Assembly (NCBI GenBank): GCA_019359355.1
Contig: JAHHHM010000001.1
Coordinates: 62,001-126,000, forward strand
Length of the DNA: 64,000 nt
Origin: Microcoleus vaginatus WJT46-NPBG5
GTDB lineage: Bacteria; Cyanobacteriota; Cyanobacteriia; Cyanobacteriales; Oscillatoriaceae
Direction: 5' to 3'
A program made the translations under genes and the position numbers. Below, in pieces: positions 10,801 to 20,000 of this stretch (positions are counted from its first letter, which is position 1; each line of letters begins with the position of its first letter). The notes beneath the pieces are model-generated. The model was not told the DNA's origin. It did not search any database and saw nothing but the letters and a program-made list of their open reading frames with translations.

Positions 10801-12685
10801 TCCCTCATCTCTCATCAAGGATCTGCGCGAATTTCTTAAGAACAAACTGCCTGAATATATGGTGCCGACTGCATTTGTGCTGCTGGAGGCACTGCCGCTA
10901 ACGCCTAACGGAAAAATTGACCGTCGTTCATTGCCGGCACCTCAGCTAACAGGAAGTGATTTAAAGGAGAGTTTTGCCGCACCACGAACTCCCATTGAAG
11001 AAGTTATCGCGCAAACTTATGCCCTTGTTCTTGGTGTAGAAAAAATCGGAACTTACGACAATTTTTTTGAATTAGGCGGACATTCATTATTAGCCACGCA
11101 GGTAGTTTCTCGACTGCGAGAAGCTTTTCAAATCGCAATTCCTTTATCGTGGCTATTTGAGTTGCCGGCTGTGGCAAGTTTAAGTGAGCGCATTGAGACA
11201 GCATTAAAGTCTGAGCAAAAACTTGCAACTCCCCCCCTTCATCCCGTACCGCGCAACGAAACATTACCGCTATCCTTTGCTCAACAGAGAATGTGGTTAT
11301 TACAACAGTTAGCACCCGATAGTTCTCTTTATAATTCTCCCGTTGCGGTACGATTGAAAGGGTTGCTAAATGTCGCAGCTTTCGAGGAAAGTTTCAATGA
11401 AATCATTCGGCGTCACGAAGCTTTAAGAACAAGCTTTGTAGAAATACAAGGTGAACTGGCTCAAATCATTCACAACAATGTAAATATAGCTTTGTCGGTG
11501 ATAGATTTAAGCGGTTTGCCGGCATCAAACCGCGATGCTGAAGTGCCCCGACTGGCTGTAGAAGATGCTGGAAAACCTTTTAATTTAACGCAATGTCCGT
11601 TGCTTCGAGTGACTTTATTGCGGTTGAATCCAGAAGAACACATTGCACTGCTGACGATGCACCACATCATCTCTGATGGGTGGTCAATGGGGGTATTTTT
11701 GAATGAATTAGCAGCGCTTTATGAAGCCTTTTGTGCTGGAAATCCTTCGCCGCTCCCTGAACTGCCGGTGCAGTATGCAGACTTTGCGATTTGGCAGCGT
11801 CAGTGGTTGCAAGGAGAGGTTTTGCAAAGTCAATTAAATTACTGGAAGCAGCAACTAAGCGGTCATTGTCCTCAGTTAAAATTCCCCAGTAATCGCTTGA
11901 AACCGGCTGCTTCAAGTAACCGGGGCGCAAAACAATCGTTTATTATTTCAAAGGATGTAAGCGAAGCAATTGCTCAATTAAGCCGGCAGGAAGGGGTCAC
12001 TCTATATATGACCTTGCTGGCAGCATTTCAGACGTTGCTCTATTGCTACACCGGCACTAAGGATATCCGGGTTGGTTCTCCCATTGCCAATCGTAATCAA
12101 GTTGAAACTGAGAAGTTAATTGGATTTTTTGCTAATACTTTAGTGTTGCGAAGTGACTTGTCTGGTAATCCAACTTTTCGAGAAATAATGGTACGATGCC
12201 GCACTATTACTTTAGGGGCTTACGCTCATCAAGATGTGCCCTTTGAGAAGCTAGTAGAAGAACTGCAACCTGAACGTAGTTTGAATCACAACCCCATGTA
12301 TCAAGCATGGTTCGTGTTGCAAAATGCTCCGATGCCTCCCTTAGAATTAACTGATTTAACCCTCAGCCTGTTTCAGTTAGAAACTGAAACGGCAAGACAT
12401 GATTTACTTCTTGACATCTGGGAAGGTTCTGAAGGTTTAAATGCTACCTTGGAGTACAAAATCGATTTGTTTGATCAAACGCTCATTAACGGATTAATTA
12501 GAGATTTTCAAGGAATTATCCATCAGGTTGTGAAACAGCCTAGCATCCGATTAAACGAACTGACAGAAATTATCGCTGAAGCCGGCAGACAACAACAGCT
12601 TATTGAAGAAAAAGAACTTCAAACTACAGGCCGGCAAAAATTAAAAATGATCAAGCGCAAAACGATTCAAGATTCTGAGAAGTGA
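4802..12685 (+). CDS. Non-ribosomal peptide synthetase, C-A(Pro)-PCP-C-A(Gly)-PCP-C
   Basis: A 2627-residue synthetase adding two residues. The ATG at 4802 follows GGAAGAGG and lies one base after the previous stop. A longer reading to 4778 would overlap that gene. Domains: C1 (HHHLILDGW near 140, of the type that follows an epimerase), A1 (463-990, SGSTG near 615), PCP1 (LGGDS near 1007), C2 (from about 1081, HHAILDGW near 1214), A2 (1535-2060, SGSTG near 1689), PCP2 (LGGHS near 2091), C3 (2155 to about 2590, HHIISDGW near 2286). A1 reads D-V-Q-F-I-A-H-V-V-K, close to the known proline code DVQLIAHVVK. A2 reads D-I-L-Q-L-G-L-I-W-K, which I recall as a cyanobacterial glycine code. The protein ends in a condensation domain with no A domain, so C3 must work with the carrier of the synthetase at 13740. 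PCP1 has a GGDS motif usually seen before epimerases, yet none follows. Confidence 0.95.
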   Translation: MSKSNIAEFYPLSPIQQGILFHTLYQPKSSVYFGQLLCTLQGEINVAAFKESWQQVINRHSILRTAFVWEGLKEPIQVVRKQVNLPWEHLDWRALSSIEQQAHLETFLKKDQERNFELTSAPLIRITLIQLEENTYQFIWSHHHLILDGWSLPLILKEVFAFYDAFCEGKELNLARPRPYRDYIAWLHRQDLSAAESFWRETLKGFTAPTPLVVEQNLSLSQTEKEQGERQISLSTATTAALQSLARQHQLTLNTLVQGAWALLLCRYSGEDDVVFGATVSGRPPELVGVESMVGMFINTLPVRVSVPAEASLLSWLKQLQFHQVELREYEYSPLVEIQQRWSEIPHNVPLFESIVVFENYPVDPALRDRQSHLEICDVRSHDNTNYPITVMVLAQSELTLKILYNQRRFDADTITRMLGHLQTLLEGIVANPNQRLKDLPLLTPAEREQLLQLNYLADFSQNICIHQLFEEQVEKTPDAVAVVFENQKLTYQQLNQKANQLAHYLQHLAVTPEILVGIYVERSLETLIGILGILKAGGAYVPLDPAYPKERLAFMLEDARVPVLLTQAHLVDSLPKHESHVVCLGADWERIAQQSQENLCTVVTPDNLAYVIYTSGSTGTPKGVAMCHRPLTNLLHWQLENSTVDQGAKTLQFAPISFDVSFQEMFSTWCSGGTLVLISEEVRRDAVALLQFISEQAINRLFLPFVALQQLAEVADTHENITTSLCEVITAGEQLQITPQIASWFAKLKNCTLHNHYGPSESHVVTAFTLTGAPESWPALPPIGCPITNTRIYLLDAQMQLVAAGTPGELYIAGIALARGYVNRPDLTAERFIPNPLNIYSSDRLYKTGDLARYLPDGNIEYLGRIDNQVKIRGYRIELGEIEAALWQHPAVREATVVAREDVPGDKRLVAYLVTDEQIKASELRSFLKEKLPEYMVPAAFVFLESLPLTSNGKVDRRALPAPDTARPELESTFVAPRTSEEKLLAEIWAQVLGLEEVGIFDNFFALGGDSIRSIQVQSLARKQGLSISLQELFQYQTIAQIIEQIKKAESEPGQPEASQYFSLINDDDKQRLPEGIEDAYPLAILQMGMIFHSEYSPESATYHDIFSFHLKAPLDLQALPAAIQYLASSHAILRTSLHLTGFSMPMQLVHQNVEVPLLVEDLRHLSPAEQETALNTWFELEKNRHFNWKLPPLLRFQIHRRADETFQLTLTFHHAILDGWSVASLLNELFGKYFSLLRKKADVIAPPPSSTFRDFVALEQAAITSLEQQHYWAEKLNDSSMTVLPRWPAVQQKQKNQQICVQDVTISPEISEGLKNLAKSADVPLKSVLLAAHLRVLSLLSGQSDIITGLVTNGRPEQTDGERTLGLFLNTLPLRVQLSGGTWIDLVQQVFEAEGQLLPFRRYPLAEIQKKQGNQSLFETVFNYVNFHVYQGLQELEEVQVLGQRFFLETNYPLFADFSLDPFSSEVKLALEYDAIEFSPEQIQAMAGYYARTLATMVCEPGGRYERHSLLSEQEQNQLLVEWNQTQINLIQEQCIHQVFEAQVERTPDAVAVVFKNQQLSYSDLNKKANQLAYYLEGIGVKPEVLVGICLERSTEMLIGILGVLKAGGTYVPIDPAYPRERIALMLEDAQVQVLLTQKRLEKSLPEHQAKVVFLDQYEFDNLNKNLIENPNIPRLNFSNLAYVIYTSGSTGRPKGVQITHISLINFLTSMQSRLGVTEKEVFLAETSLSFDIAALELFLPLITGARIVLVSREVASNGTELIKILSNSGATFMQATPATWQMLLAAGWEKSQDLKILCGGEALPRNLANQLLERGVTVWNLYGPTETTIWSTIYQVECNEQPVPIGRPIANTQIYILDSSLQPVPIGVVGELCIGGAGLSRGYLNRPDLTAERFIPNPFFKARQGEAEIEEEFYLTQTSDRIYKTGDFARYLPTGQIEYLGRIDHQVKIRGFRIELEEIASALSQHPNVHQSVIIAREDVPGEKRLVAYIVSSLVPPPSSLIKDLREFLKNKLPEYMVPTAFVLLEALPLTPNGKIDRRSLPAPQLTGSDLKESFAAPRTPIEEVIAQTYALVLGVEKIGTYDNFFELGGHSLLATQVVSRLREAFQIAIPLSWLFELPAVASLSERIETALKSEQKLATPPLHPVPRNETLPLSFAQQRMWLLQQLAPDSSLYNSPVAVRLKGLLNVAAFEESFNEIIRRHEALRTSFVEIQGELAQIIHNNVNIALSVIDLSGLPASNRDAEVPRLAVEDAGKPFNLTQCPLLRVTLLRLNPEEHIALLTMHHIISDGWSMGVFLNELAALYEAFCAGNPSPLPELPVQYADFAIWQRQWLQGEVLQSQLNYWKQQLSGHCPQLKFPSNRLKPAASSNRGAKQSFIISKDVSEAIAQLSRQEGVTLYMTLLAAFQTLLYCYTGTKDIRVGSPIANRNQVETEKLIGFFANTLVLRSDLSGNPTFREIMVRCRTITLGAYAHQDVPFEKLVEELQPERSLNHNPMYQAWFVLQNAPMPPLELTDLTLSLFQLETETARHDLLLDIWEGSEGLNATLEYKIDLFDQTLINGLIRDFQGIIHQVVKQPSIRLNELTEIIAEAGRQQQLIEEKELQTTGRQKLKMIKRKTIQDSEK

Positions 12686-12692
12686 GCTAAGT

Positions 12693-13718
12693 ATGGCACT
12701 TAAAAAGTTAGGAAATATCAGCCGCAAAACAGTCAGCCTGTACCCCGAAGAATTAATTAAAACCTCTTCTATACAGCCAGATAGCCTGCTTCCCTTAGTG
12801 ATGCAGCCGGCGGTTGATGAATTGAATTTAACAGCTTGGGCACAAAACAATCGGCAAGTTATTGAAACTCACTTGTCGAAGCATGGAGGAATTCTTTTTC
12901 GCGGATTCAAAGTAGATGATGTAACAGAATTTGAGCATTTTATTCAAGCAATTGCCGGAGAATTGCTAGAGTATTCTTTTCGCTCAACGCCCCGGAGTAA
13001 AGTGAATGGAAATATTTATACTTCCACAGAGTATCCAGCTACTCAATTTATTCCACTACATAATGAAATGGCCTATTCTCGCAATTGGCCGCTGAAAATT
13101 GCTTTTTTCTGCATTAAAAAAGCTGAAGAAGGGGGAGAAACTCCCATTGCAGATAGCCGCAAAGTATTTGAGCGAATTCAGCCAGAAATTCGTGAAAAGT
13201 TTATGCAAAAAAGAGTTATGTATGTGCGAAACTATGGAGGGGGGATAGATTTACCCTGGCAAAATGTTTTTAACACCCACAGCAAATCTGACGTAGAAAA
13301 TTATTGCGTTAAAGCTGAAATTGAGTTTGAATGGAAAGAAAATGATCGCTTAATAACCCGCCAGATTTGTCAGGCTGTAGCGAAGCATCCTAAGACAGAT
13401 GAAATGGTGTGGTTTAATCAAGCTCATTTATTCCACATTTCCAATTTAGAACCCACCGTCCGTCAAGCGCTTTTAGCGACTTTTAAAGCGGAAGATTTAC
13501 CCCGCAATGCCTATTACGGTGATGGTTCGACAATTGAAGATGATGTTTTAAAAGCCATTCGCCAAGTTTATCAGCAAGAAACAATCATCTTTCCTTGGCA
13601 AGAAGGGGATGTTTTGTTATTGGACAATATGTTAGCAACCCACGGAAGAACGCCATTTGCCGGTTCCCGAAAGGTTGTCGTCGGCATGGCTGAACCGTTT
13701 ACTTATCAAGATATTTAG
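12693..13718 (+). CDS. TauD/SyrP-like Fe(II)/2-oxoglutarate dioxygenase, probable aspartyl beta-hydroxylase
   Basis: A 341-residue stand-alone enzyme of the TauD/TfdA family, expected to hydroxylate the beta carbon of an amino acid held on a carrier protein. The iron-binding facial triad is visible as H123-N-E125 (in PLHNE) and distal H317 (in ATHGR), with R326 (in GSRK) placed to bind 2-oxoglutarate. The use of Glu instead of Asp in HxD/E is seen in the SyrP-type branch. It starts seven bases after the upstream synthetase stops and lies just before an aspartate module with an interface-type domain. By analogy with siderophore beta-hydroxylases, the substrate is probably aspartyl-S-PCP on the protein at 13740. 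It is clearly homologous to the C-terminal domain of the protein at 17030, down to its first 40 residues (RKTVSLYPEELI against PKTVSLPQGELI). The substrate is inferred; the fold and cofactor are well supported. Confidence 0.9.
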   Translation: MALKKLGNISRKTVSLYPEELIKTSSIQPDSLLPLVMQPAVDELNLTAWAQNNRQVIETHLSKHGGILFRGFKVDDVTEFEHFIQAIAGELLEYSFRSTPRSKVNGNIYTSTEYPATQFIPLHNEMAYSRNWPLKIAFFCIKKAEEGGETPIADSRKVFERIQPEIREKFMQKRVMYVRNYGGGIDLPWQNVFNTHSKSDVENYCVKAEIEFEWKENDRLITRQICQAVAKHPKTDEMVWFNQAHLFHISNLEPTVRQALLATFKAEDLPRNAYYGDGSTIEDDVLKAIRQVYQQETIIFPWQEGDVLLLDNMLATHGRTPFAGSRKVVVGMAEPFTYQDI

Positions 13719-13739
13719 GACATAGGAAAGGAAGTTAAT

Positions 13740-16700
13740 ATGCAAACGAAAAAAATTGAAGGATTTCGACTCTCTCCACAACAAAAACATTTATGGCGCT
13801 TACAAGAAGTTGAACAAGGATATCCCTATCGTGTTCAATGTAGGGTGACAATTGAAGGAAATTTAAATAAAGAGCATTTAACAATTGCCCTAGAGAACCT
13901 AGTCTGCCGGCATGAAATTCTTCGCACAACATTTCAATGCTTGCCGGGGATGACAATTCCGTTACAGGTGATTGCTGAGACTTGGGAAATTTCTATCGCT
14001 GAGCATGATCTAAGTGATTTGCATCCCCAAGAACAGACAATTCAATCAGAAATTTTATTTCAAACGATGAAACAGCAGCCTTTTGACTTTGAAAAAGGCT
14101 CAGCTTTGAATGTTTCCCTTGTCAGATTTTCCTCAGACAAGCATCAATTATTTCTGAGCTTACCTGCTATGAATGCAGATAGCAGCACACTAAAAAACTT
14201 AGTGCGTGAAATCAGTTGTTTATATTCAGCCGGCTTACAGGGAGAGCAAGCCGGTGATGAACCGATGCAATATGCTGATATTGCAGAATGGCAGAATGAA
14301 TTGCTTGAATCAGAAGAAACGCAGCTTGGCAAAGAATATTGGCAAAAGCTGAGCCTTGCTGATTCCTCAAAACTGAATCTTCCTTTTGAAAAAAAGGTTT
14401 CGGAAAACCAAGGGTTTCAGCCTCAAATTTTAAGTTTAATCATTAATCCAAACATAGCTACTAAGATAGAATTATTATCCCAAAAATATGAGACAGAAGC
14501 TTCCAAAATACTGCTGGCTTGTTGGCAAATTCTAATTGGGCGACTAACCAGAGAACCCAACATTATTGTCGGGTTTGCTTGTGATGGAAGAAAATATGAA
14601 GAGCTAGAACCAGCAATGGGTCTATTATGCCAATATTTGCCGCTTCAAAGTCATCTAGAATCACATTTAAAATTTAGCGAAATTGTAGAACAAGTTAAGC
14701 AATTCACTCATGACGTTCAGAACTGGCAAGAGTATTTTACATGGGAAACGCTTTTAGATTCAAATAAGAATAATCAGGGGTTTTCAGGATTGCCCTTTTC
14801 TTTTGAATTTATCGATATTTCAAATAAATATGAAAGTAAGGGCTTGACATTTTTAATCGATCAGCACTACGCCTGTACTGATCGCTTCAAAGTTAAACTT
14901 TCATGCGTCTATCAAGAGAATTCTCTTGTTACCCAATTTTATTCTGATTCGGAAGTCTTTTCATCTGAAGATATCGAACGTTTATCAAAATATTTTGAAA
15001 CACTGCTAAAAACTGTAGTAGATACCCCCGAAGCAGCAATCAGTCATTTAGAGGTATTAAGCGAGTCTGCCCGACATCAATTGCTCGTTGAATTCAACAA
15101 TACTAAAGCTGATTACCCAAAAAATAAGTGCATTCATCACTTCTTTGAAGAACAAGCTAAACGCACTCCTGACAATAGTGCCGTTGTTTTTGAAAAGCAA
15201 CAACTCACTTATGCTCAACTCAACAGACAGGCGAATCAATTAGCTAATTACATACAAACATTAGGTGTTGAGTCAGAGGTCATTGTAGGCATTTGCGTCG
15301 AACGTTCCATAGAAATGATAGTCGCAATGCTGGGCGTTCTCAAAGCCGGCGGTGCTTATCTACCCATTGAACCAACAATGCCGGCTGAACGCATCGCTTT
15401 GATGCTAGAAGATGCTCAAGTTTCAGTGCTGATAACTCAAGAAAAGCTTGTACAAACTCTGCCAAAACATAGCGCTCAAGCCGTCTGCATAGACACAATG
15501 AGTCAAGATGATCTGGCTAAAAATGCTACTTTAGTTCCCAAAGAAAAGCACAAGAATTCTTCTGATTTAGCTTATGTAATTTATACCTCTGGTTCCACCG
15601 GCACCCCCAAAGGCGTTGCGATTGAACATCGCCAACTCAGCAACTATTTACACAGTATCCTCGAAAGATTAAAATTACCTGCCGGTGCCAGTTTCGCCAC
15701 AGTTTCCACCTTCGCAGCCGACTTAGGTAACACAGCGATTTTTCCGGCATTGTGTACCGGCGGCTGCCTCCATATCATCTCTCAGGAACGCGCCACAGAT
15801 CCAGAAGCCTTAGCAGAATATTTTCGCCGGCACCCCATTGATTGTCTGAAAATCGTTCCCTCTCACCTCGCTGCCTTACTAACATCTTCTGACGCCGTCG
15901 CTATTTTGCCTCGTCAGCGCCTCATTTTAGGCGGTGAAACTGTTAGCTGGAACTTAATCGAGAAAGTGCATAAATACGCTTCAAATTGTCGTATTTTTAA
16001 TCACTATGGCCCAACAGAAGCCACAGTAGGCGTGTTGACTTATCGGGTCGATTTTGAGAAATTGCGGCATGATTCTGAAACAGTGCCACTCGGTCGTCCG
16101 ATTGCAAATACGCAAATTTATATCCTCGATTCCCACCAGCAGCCGGTGCCCCTTGGTGTAGCCGGTGAATTGTACATCGGGGGTGATAATTTAGCACGTG
16201 GCTATTTAAACCGCCCTGAACTAACGACAGAAAAATTTATTGCCAATCCTTTTAAGCCGCAATCAGATGCGCGTCTTTATAAAACCGGCGATTTAGCTCG
16301 TTATTTACCCGATGGAAATATTGAGTTTTTAGGACGCATTGACTCTCAAGTCAAAATTAGAGGATTTCGCATCGAACTTGGAGAAATTGAAGCAACTTTA
16401 AGACAGCATCCAGAGGTCGAACAAGCAGTGGTCATAGATTGGGAGGATGTAGCGGGTGATAAACGTCTCGTTGCTTACATTGTTCCCAAGGAAGAATTAA
16501 TTGCTTCAAAATCAAATCTAGAAAATTTAAACTTAAGTGAATTACGTACTTTTTTGCAAGAAAAGTTACCTGCATACATGGTGCCGGCAGCGTTTGTCAT
16601 TCTCAAAATCCTGCCTTTAACGGCTAACGGAAAAATAGATCGACAGAAATTATCGACAGCCGATAAAGCCTGTTTATTTTCGACAGAAACCTTTGTCGCG

Positions 16701-17033
16701 CCTCGGACTCCCATTGAAGAAAAGCTCGCAGATATTTGGGCTGAAGTTCTTCGTCTTGAAAAAATTAGTATTTACGATAATTTCTTTGAGCTGGGAGGGC
16801 ACTCGCTACTAGCGACTCAGGTGATTTCTCGACTGCGTCAAGCCTTCCAAATTGAGTTACCTTTAACTCATCTTTTTGAGTTTCCAACAGTTGCCGATTT
16901 AGCGGTAATTATTTCACAAAATTTAGAGCAACAATCAGAGGATGAAGTGTTTGCTCAAATGCTAGCAGAGCTAGAGCAACTATCAGAGGAAGAAGTCCAG
17001 GAATTTTTGGCTAAAGAAGGGGTGAACAAATGA
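13740..17033 (+). CDS. Non-ribosomal peptide synthetase, interface domain-A(Asp)-PCP
   Basis: A 1097-residue synthetase. Residues 1-440 form a condensation-like domain whose HHxxxDG site has become PAMNADS, so both histidines are gone and condensation is not expected. Such domains next to aspartate modules are known as interface domains that recruit a beta-hydroxylase. The A domain (462-990, YTSGSTGTPKG near 617) has AADLGNT at core A4. Taking D as position 235 gives D-L-T-K-I-G-H-V-G-K, almost the known aspartate code DLTKVGHIGK. The carrier protein has LGGHS with Ser near 1022, followed by an acidic helical tail. The missing bond-forming domain is supplied by the C-terminal condensation domain of the protein at 4802, and the hydroxylase by the gene at 12693. 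ATG with GGAAAGGAAG upstream. Its stop overlaps the next start (ATGA). The N-terminal half closely resembles that of the protein at 22787. Confidence 0.93.
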   Translation: MQTKKIEGFRLSPQQKHLWRLQEVEQGYPYRVQCRVTIEGNLNKEHLTIALENLVCRHEILRTTFQCLPGMTIPLQVIAETWEISIAEHDLSDLHPQEQTIQSEILFQTMKQQPFDFEKGSALNVSLVRFSSDKHQLFLSLPAMNADSSTLKNLVREISCLYSAGLQGEQAGDEPMQYADIAEWQNELLESEETQLGKEYWQKLSLADSSKLNLPFEKKVSENQGFQPQILSLIINPNIATKIELLSQKYETEASKILLACWQILIGRLTREPNIIVGFACDGRKYEELEPAMGLLCQYLPLQSHLESHLKFSEIVEQVKQFTHDVQNWQEYFTWETLLDSNKNNQGFSGLPFSFEFIDISNKYESKGLTFLIDQHYACTDRFKVKLSCVYQENSLVTQFYSDSEVFSSEDIERLSKYFETLLKTVVDTPEAAISHLEVLSESARHQLLVEFNNTKADYPKNKCIHHFFEEQAKRTPDNSAVVFEKQQLTYAQLNRQANQLANYIQTLGVESEVIVGICVERSIEMIVAMLGVLKAGGAYLPIEPTMPAERIALMLEDAQVSVLITQEKLVQTLPKHSAQAVCIDTMSQDDLAKNATLVPKEKHKNSSDLAYVIYTSGSTGTPKGVAIEHRQLSNYLHSILERLKLPAGASFATVSTFAADLGNTAIFPALCTGGCLHIISQERATDPEALAEYFRRHPIDCLKIVPSHLAALLTSSDAVAILPRQRLILGGETVSWNLIEKVHKYASNCRIFNHYGPTEATVGVLTYRVDFEKLRHDSETVPLGRPIANTQIYILDSHQQPVPLGVAGELYIGGDNLARGYLNRPELTTEKFIANPFKPQSDARLYKTGDLARYLPDGNIEFLGRIDSQVKIRGFRIELGEIEATLRQHPEVEQAVVIDWEDVAGDKRLVAYIVPKEELIASKSNLENLNLSELRTFLQEKLPAYMVPAAFVILKILPLTANGKIDRQKLSTADKACLFSTETFVAPRTPIEEKLADIWAEVLRLEKISIYDNFFELGGHSLLATQVISRLRQAFQIELPLTHLFEFPTVADLAVIISQNLEQQSEDEVFAQMLAELEQLSEEEVQEFLAKEGVNK

Positions 17034-20000
17034 GCGATATTCTCGAACGCATGGCAGAACTTTCTCCGGAAAAACGTGAACTACTGTTGCGCCGGCTCAA
17101 CCAGAAAAAAGAAAGCGTTTCGCCAACAGTAATCAAACCCCAAGCTCGAAATACTAACGTTTTTCCCCTCTCATTTTCTCAGCAGCGGTTGTGGTTCCTT
17201 GATCAATTAGATCCAGGTAACCCGACTTATAACATCCCTGCCGCGATACGTCTCACGGGAAAGCTGAATGTGGCTGCTTTAGAGCAAAGTTTTAACGAAG
17301 TTATCAAGCGCCACGAAGTTTTGCGTATAACTTTTGCAACCGTAGATGAGCAACCCGTTCAAATCATTCATCCACCCGGTGATTTTAAATTGCCGGTTTT
17401 AGATTTAACAACCTTTCAAAATCAAGATTCCAAAATCCAAAGCTTCATAATCGAAGAAGCGAAGCGACCATTTGACCTGACAAAAGATTCATTACTGCGA
17501 GTTAATCTGCTGCATTTAAACGAGTCAGAATATGTAGCAGTTCTAACAATGCACCACATCATCACTGATGGTTGGTCAATGGGAATCTTCATTGAAGAAA
17601 TTGCAACACTTTATCAAGCTTTTTCTAGCGGCAAATTTTCCCCGCTTCCTGAACTGCCTATCCAGTATCCAGATTTTGCAACTTGGCAACGAGAATGGCT
17701 ACAGGGAGAAGTCTTAGAAAAGCAAATGGCTTATTGGAGAAGGCAGCTAGGCGGCACTCTTCCTGTATTAGATTTGCCGGCAGATAGAACCCGATTGGCA
17801 GTACAAACCTTCCAAGGCGCACAAGAAAGTTTTGTTGTTTCTAAAAAGCTGACTGAGGCGATTGCTGAATTAAGCCGGCGTGAAGGAACAACCCTATTTA
17901 TGACCTTGCTGGCAGCCTTTAAAACATTACTTTACCGCTACACCGGCCAAACAGATATCTTAATTGGTTCTCCCATTGCTAACCGCAATCGCGCTGAAAT
18001 TGAAAAATTAATAGGCTTTTTTGTTAATACTTTAGTGTTGCGAACCGGCTTAACCGGCAATCCAACTTTTCGAGAGTTGCTGAGTCGAGTTCGAGAAGTC
18101 GCATTAGGTGCTTACGCTCATCAAGACGTGCCATTTGAAAAACTGGTAGAGGAATTGCAGCCGGCACGCAACATGAGCCATACACCCCTATTTCAGGTGA
18201 TGTTTGTTCTTCAAAATGCTCCCATTTCCTCCCTAGAATTGGCAGGATTAACCTTACATCCTTTGGAGGTCAAAACCACGACCGCAAAGTTTGATTTAAC
18301 CCTGTCAATGCTTAACACAGACCAGGGATTGCAGGGGGTATTTGAATATAATACAGATTTGTTTGATGCTACAACAATTAAACGGATTATTGGGCATTTC
18401 CAAACTTTATTAGAAGGAGTTGTTGCCAATCCAGAACAGTGCCTCTCGGAATTGCCCCTCTTAACACAGTCTGAGCGACAGCAACTTCAGTCGTGGAATG
18501 AGAATGAGGCAGATTACCCCAACGAAACTTGCATTCACCATTTATTTGAAAACCAGGTGCAGCAAACGCCCGATGCTGTAGCGCTTGTGTTTGAAGGAAA
18601 GCAGCTCACCTATCAAGAACTGAATGCTAAAGCAAATCAGCTGGCTCACTACTTGCGCTCGCTCGGTGTGGGGGCAGAGGTACTGGTTGGCATCTGTGTA
18701 GAACGCTCTTTAGAAATGGTTATCGGGCTGCTGGGCATCCTCAAAGCCGGTGGGGCTTACGTCCCACTCGATCCGGCCTATCCTTCTGAGCGCTTGGCTT
18801 TCATGCTAGAAGACTCTGGCGTGTCGGTGTTGCTCACCCAGTCTCATCTTGTCCAGTCGTTGCCAAAACATCAAGCCGATGTTGTATGCCTGGATACAGG
18901 CTGGGAAGTTCTGGCTCAAGGTTGCCAGGAAAACCCGGTTAGTGGCGTAACAGCTGAGAACTTGGCTTATGTAATCTATACCTCCGGATCTACGGGCAAA
19001 CCTAAAGGTGTTCTGTTGGAACACCGGGGGCTTTGTAACCTCGCTACAGCCCAGCAGAAGCTCTTCGATGTGCGCTCAGACAGTCGCGTTCTTCAGTTCG
19101 CCTCCTTCAGCTTCGATGCCTCAGTCTCAGAAATTTTCATGACCTTATTAGCCGGCGCGACGCTAGTATTGGGAACGCGGGATTCCCTGCTACCTGGGCC
19201 GGCTTTAATTGAGTTATGCAAAAATCAGGCGATTACAACGGTTACCCTACCGCCGTCAGTGCTAGCGGTTTTGCCGGTTGAGGAGTTTGCCACGCTACAG
19301 ACAATTATTGTTGCAGGGGAAGCCTCTTCTGCTGACCTCGCTGCACGTTGGATACCAGGCCGGCAATTTTTCAACGCTTACGGGCCAACGGAAACAACGG
19401 TTTGCGCCACCGTCGCTGAATGTTTTGACAGCGAGAAAAAGCCGCCCATCGGTCGCCCGATTGCTAACACGCAGGTGTACTTGCTAGATGCCCAAATGCA
19501 GCCGATTCCCATCGGTGTTCCGGGTGAATTACACATTGGGGGTGCCGGTTTGTCGCGAGGATACCTCAACCGACCCGAATTAACGGCTGAGAAATTTATT
19601 GCTAATCCATTTAGCCAAGATTCAAATAGCCGATTGTATAAAACCGGCGACTTAGCCCGTTATTTACCTGATGGCACCATAGAATATCTCGGACGAATTG
19701 ACAATCAAGTAAAAATTCGGGGTTTCCGCATTGAATTAGGAGAAATAGAAGCAGATCTCAGCCAGCATCCAGATGTGGAAGAGGCGGTTGTGATTGCCAG
19801 AGAAGATGAACCGGGTGAGCAGCGATTGGTGGCTTATTTGGTAGGGAATGAAGCCTTAAAAGCGAGTGAGCTGCGAAGTGTTTTGAAAGAGAAATTGCCA
19901 GAGTATATGGTGCCGGCTGCTTTTGTGTTCCTTCCCTCTATTCCCTTGACTTCTAATGGTAAGGTTGATCGCCGTGCCTTGCCGGTTCCTGATTCTTCTA

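Noticed and set aside
15680-15790. Aspartate-A domains at 13740 and 22787 first read as lacking Asp235 (A-A-D-L-G)
   Set aside because: Shifting the A4 alignment so that D of ADLGNT is position 235 gives D-L-T and the full aspartate code, with matching downstream residues. The missing-Asp reading has no support.
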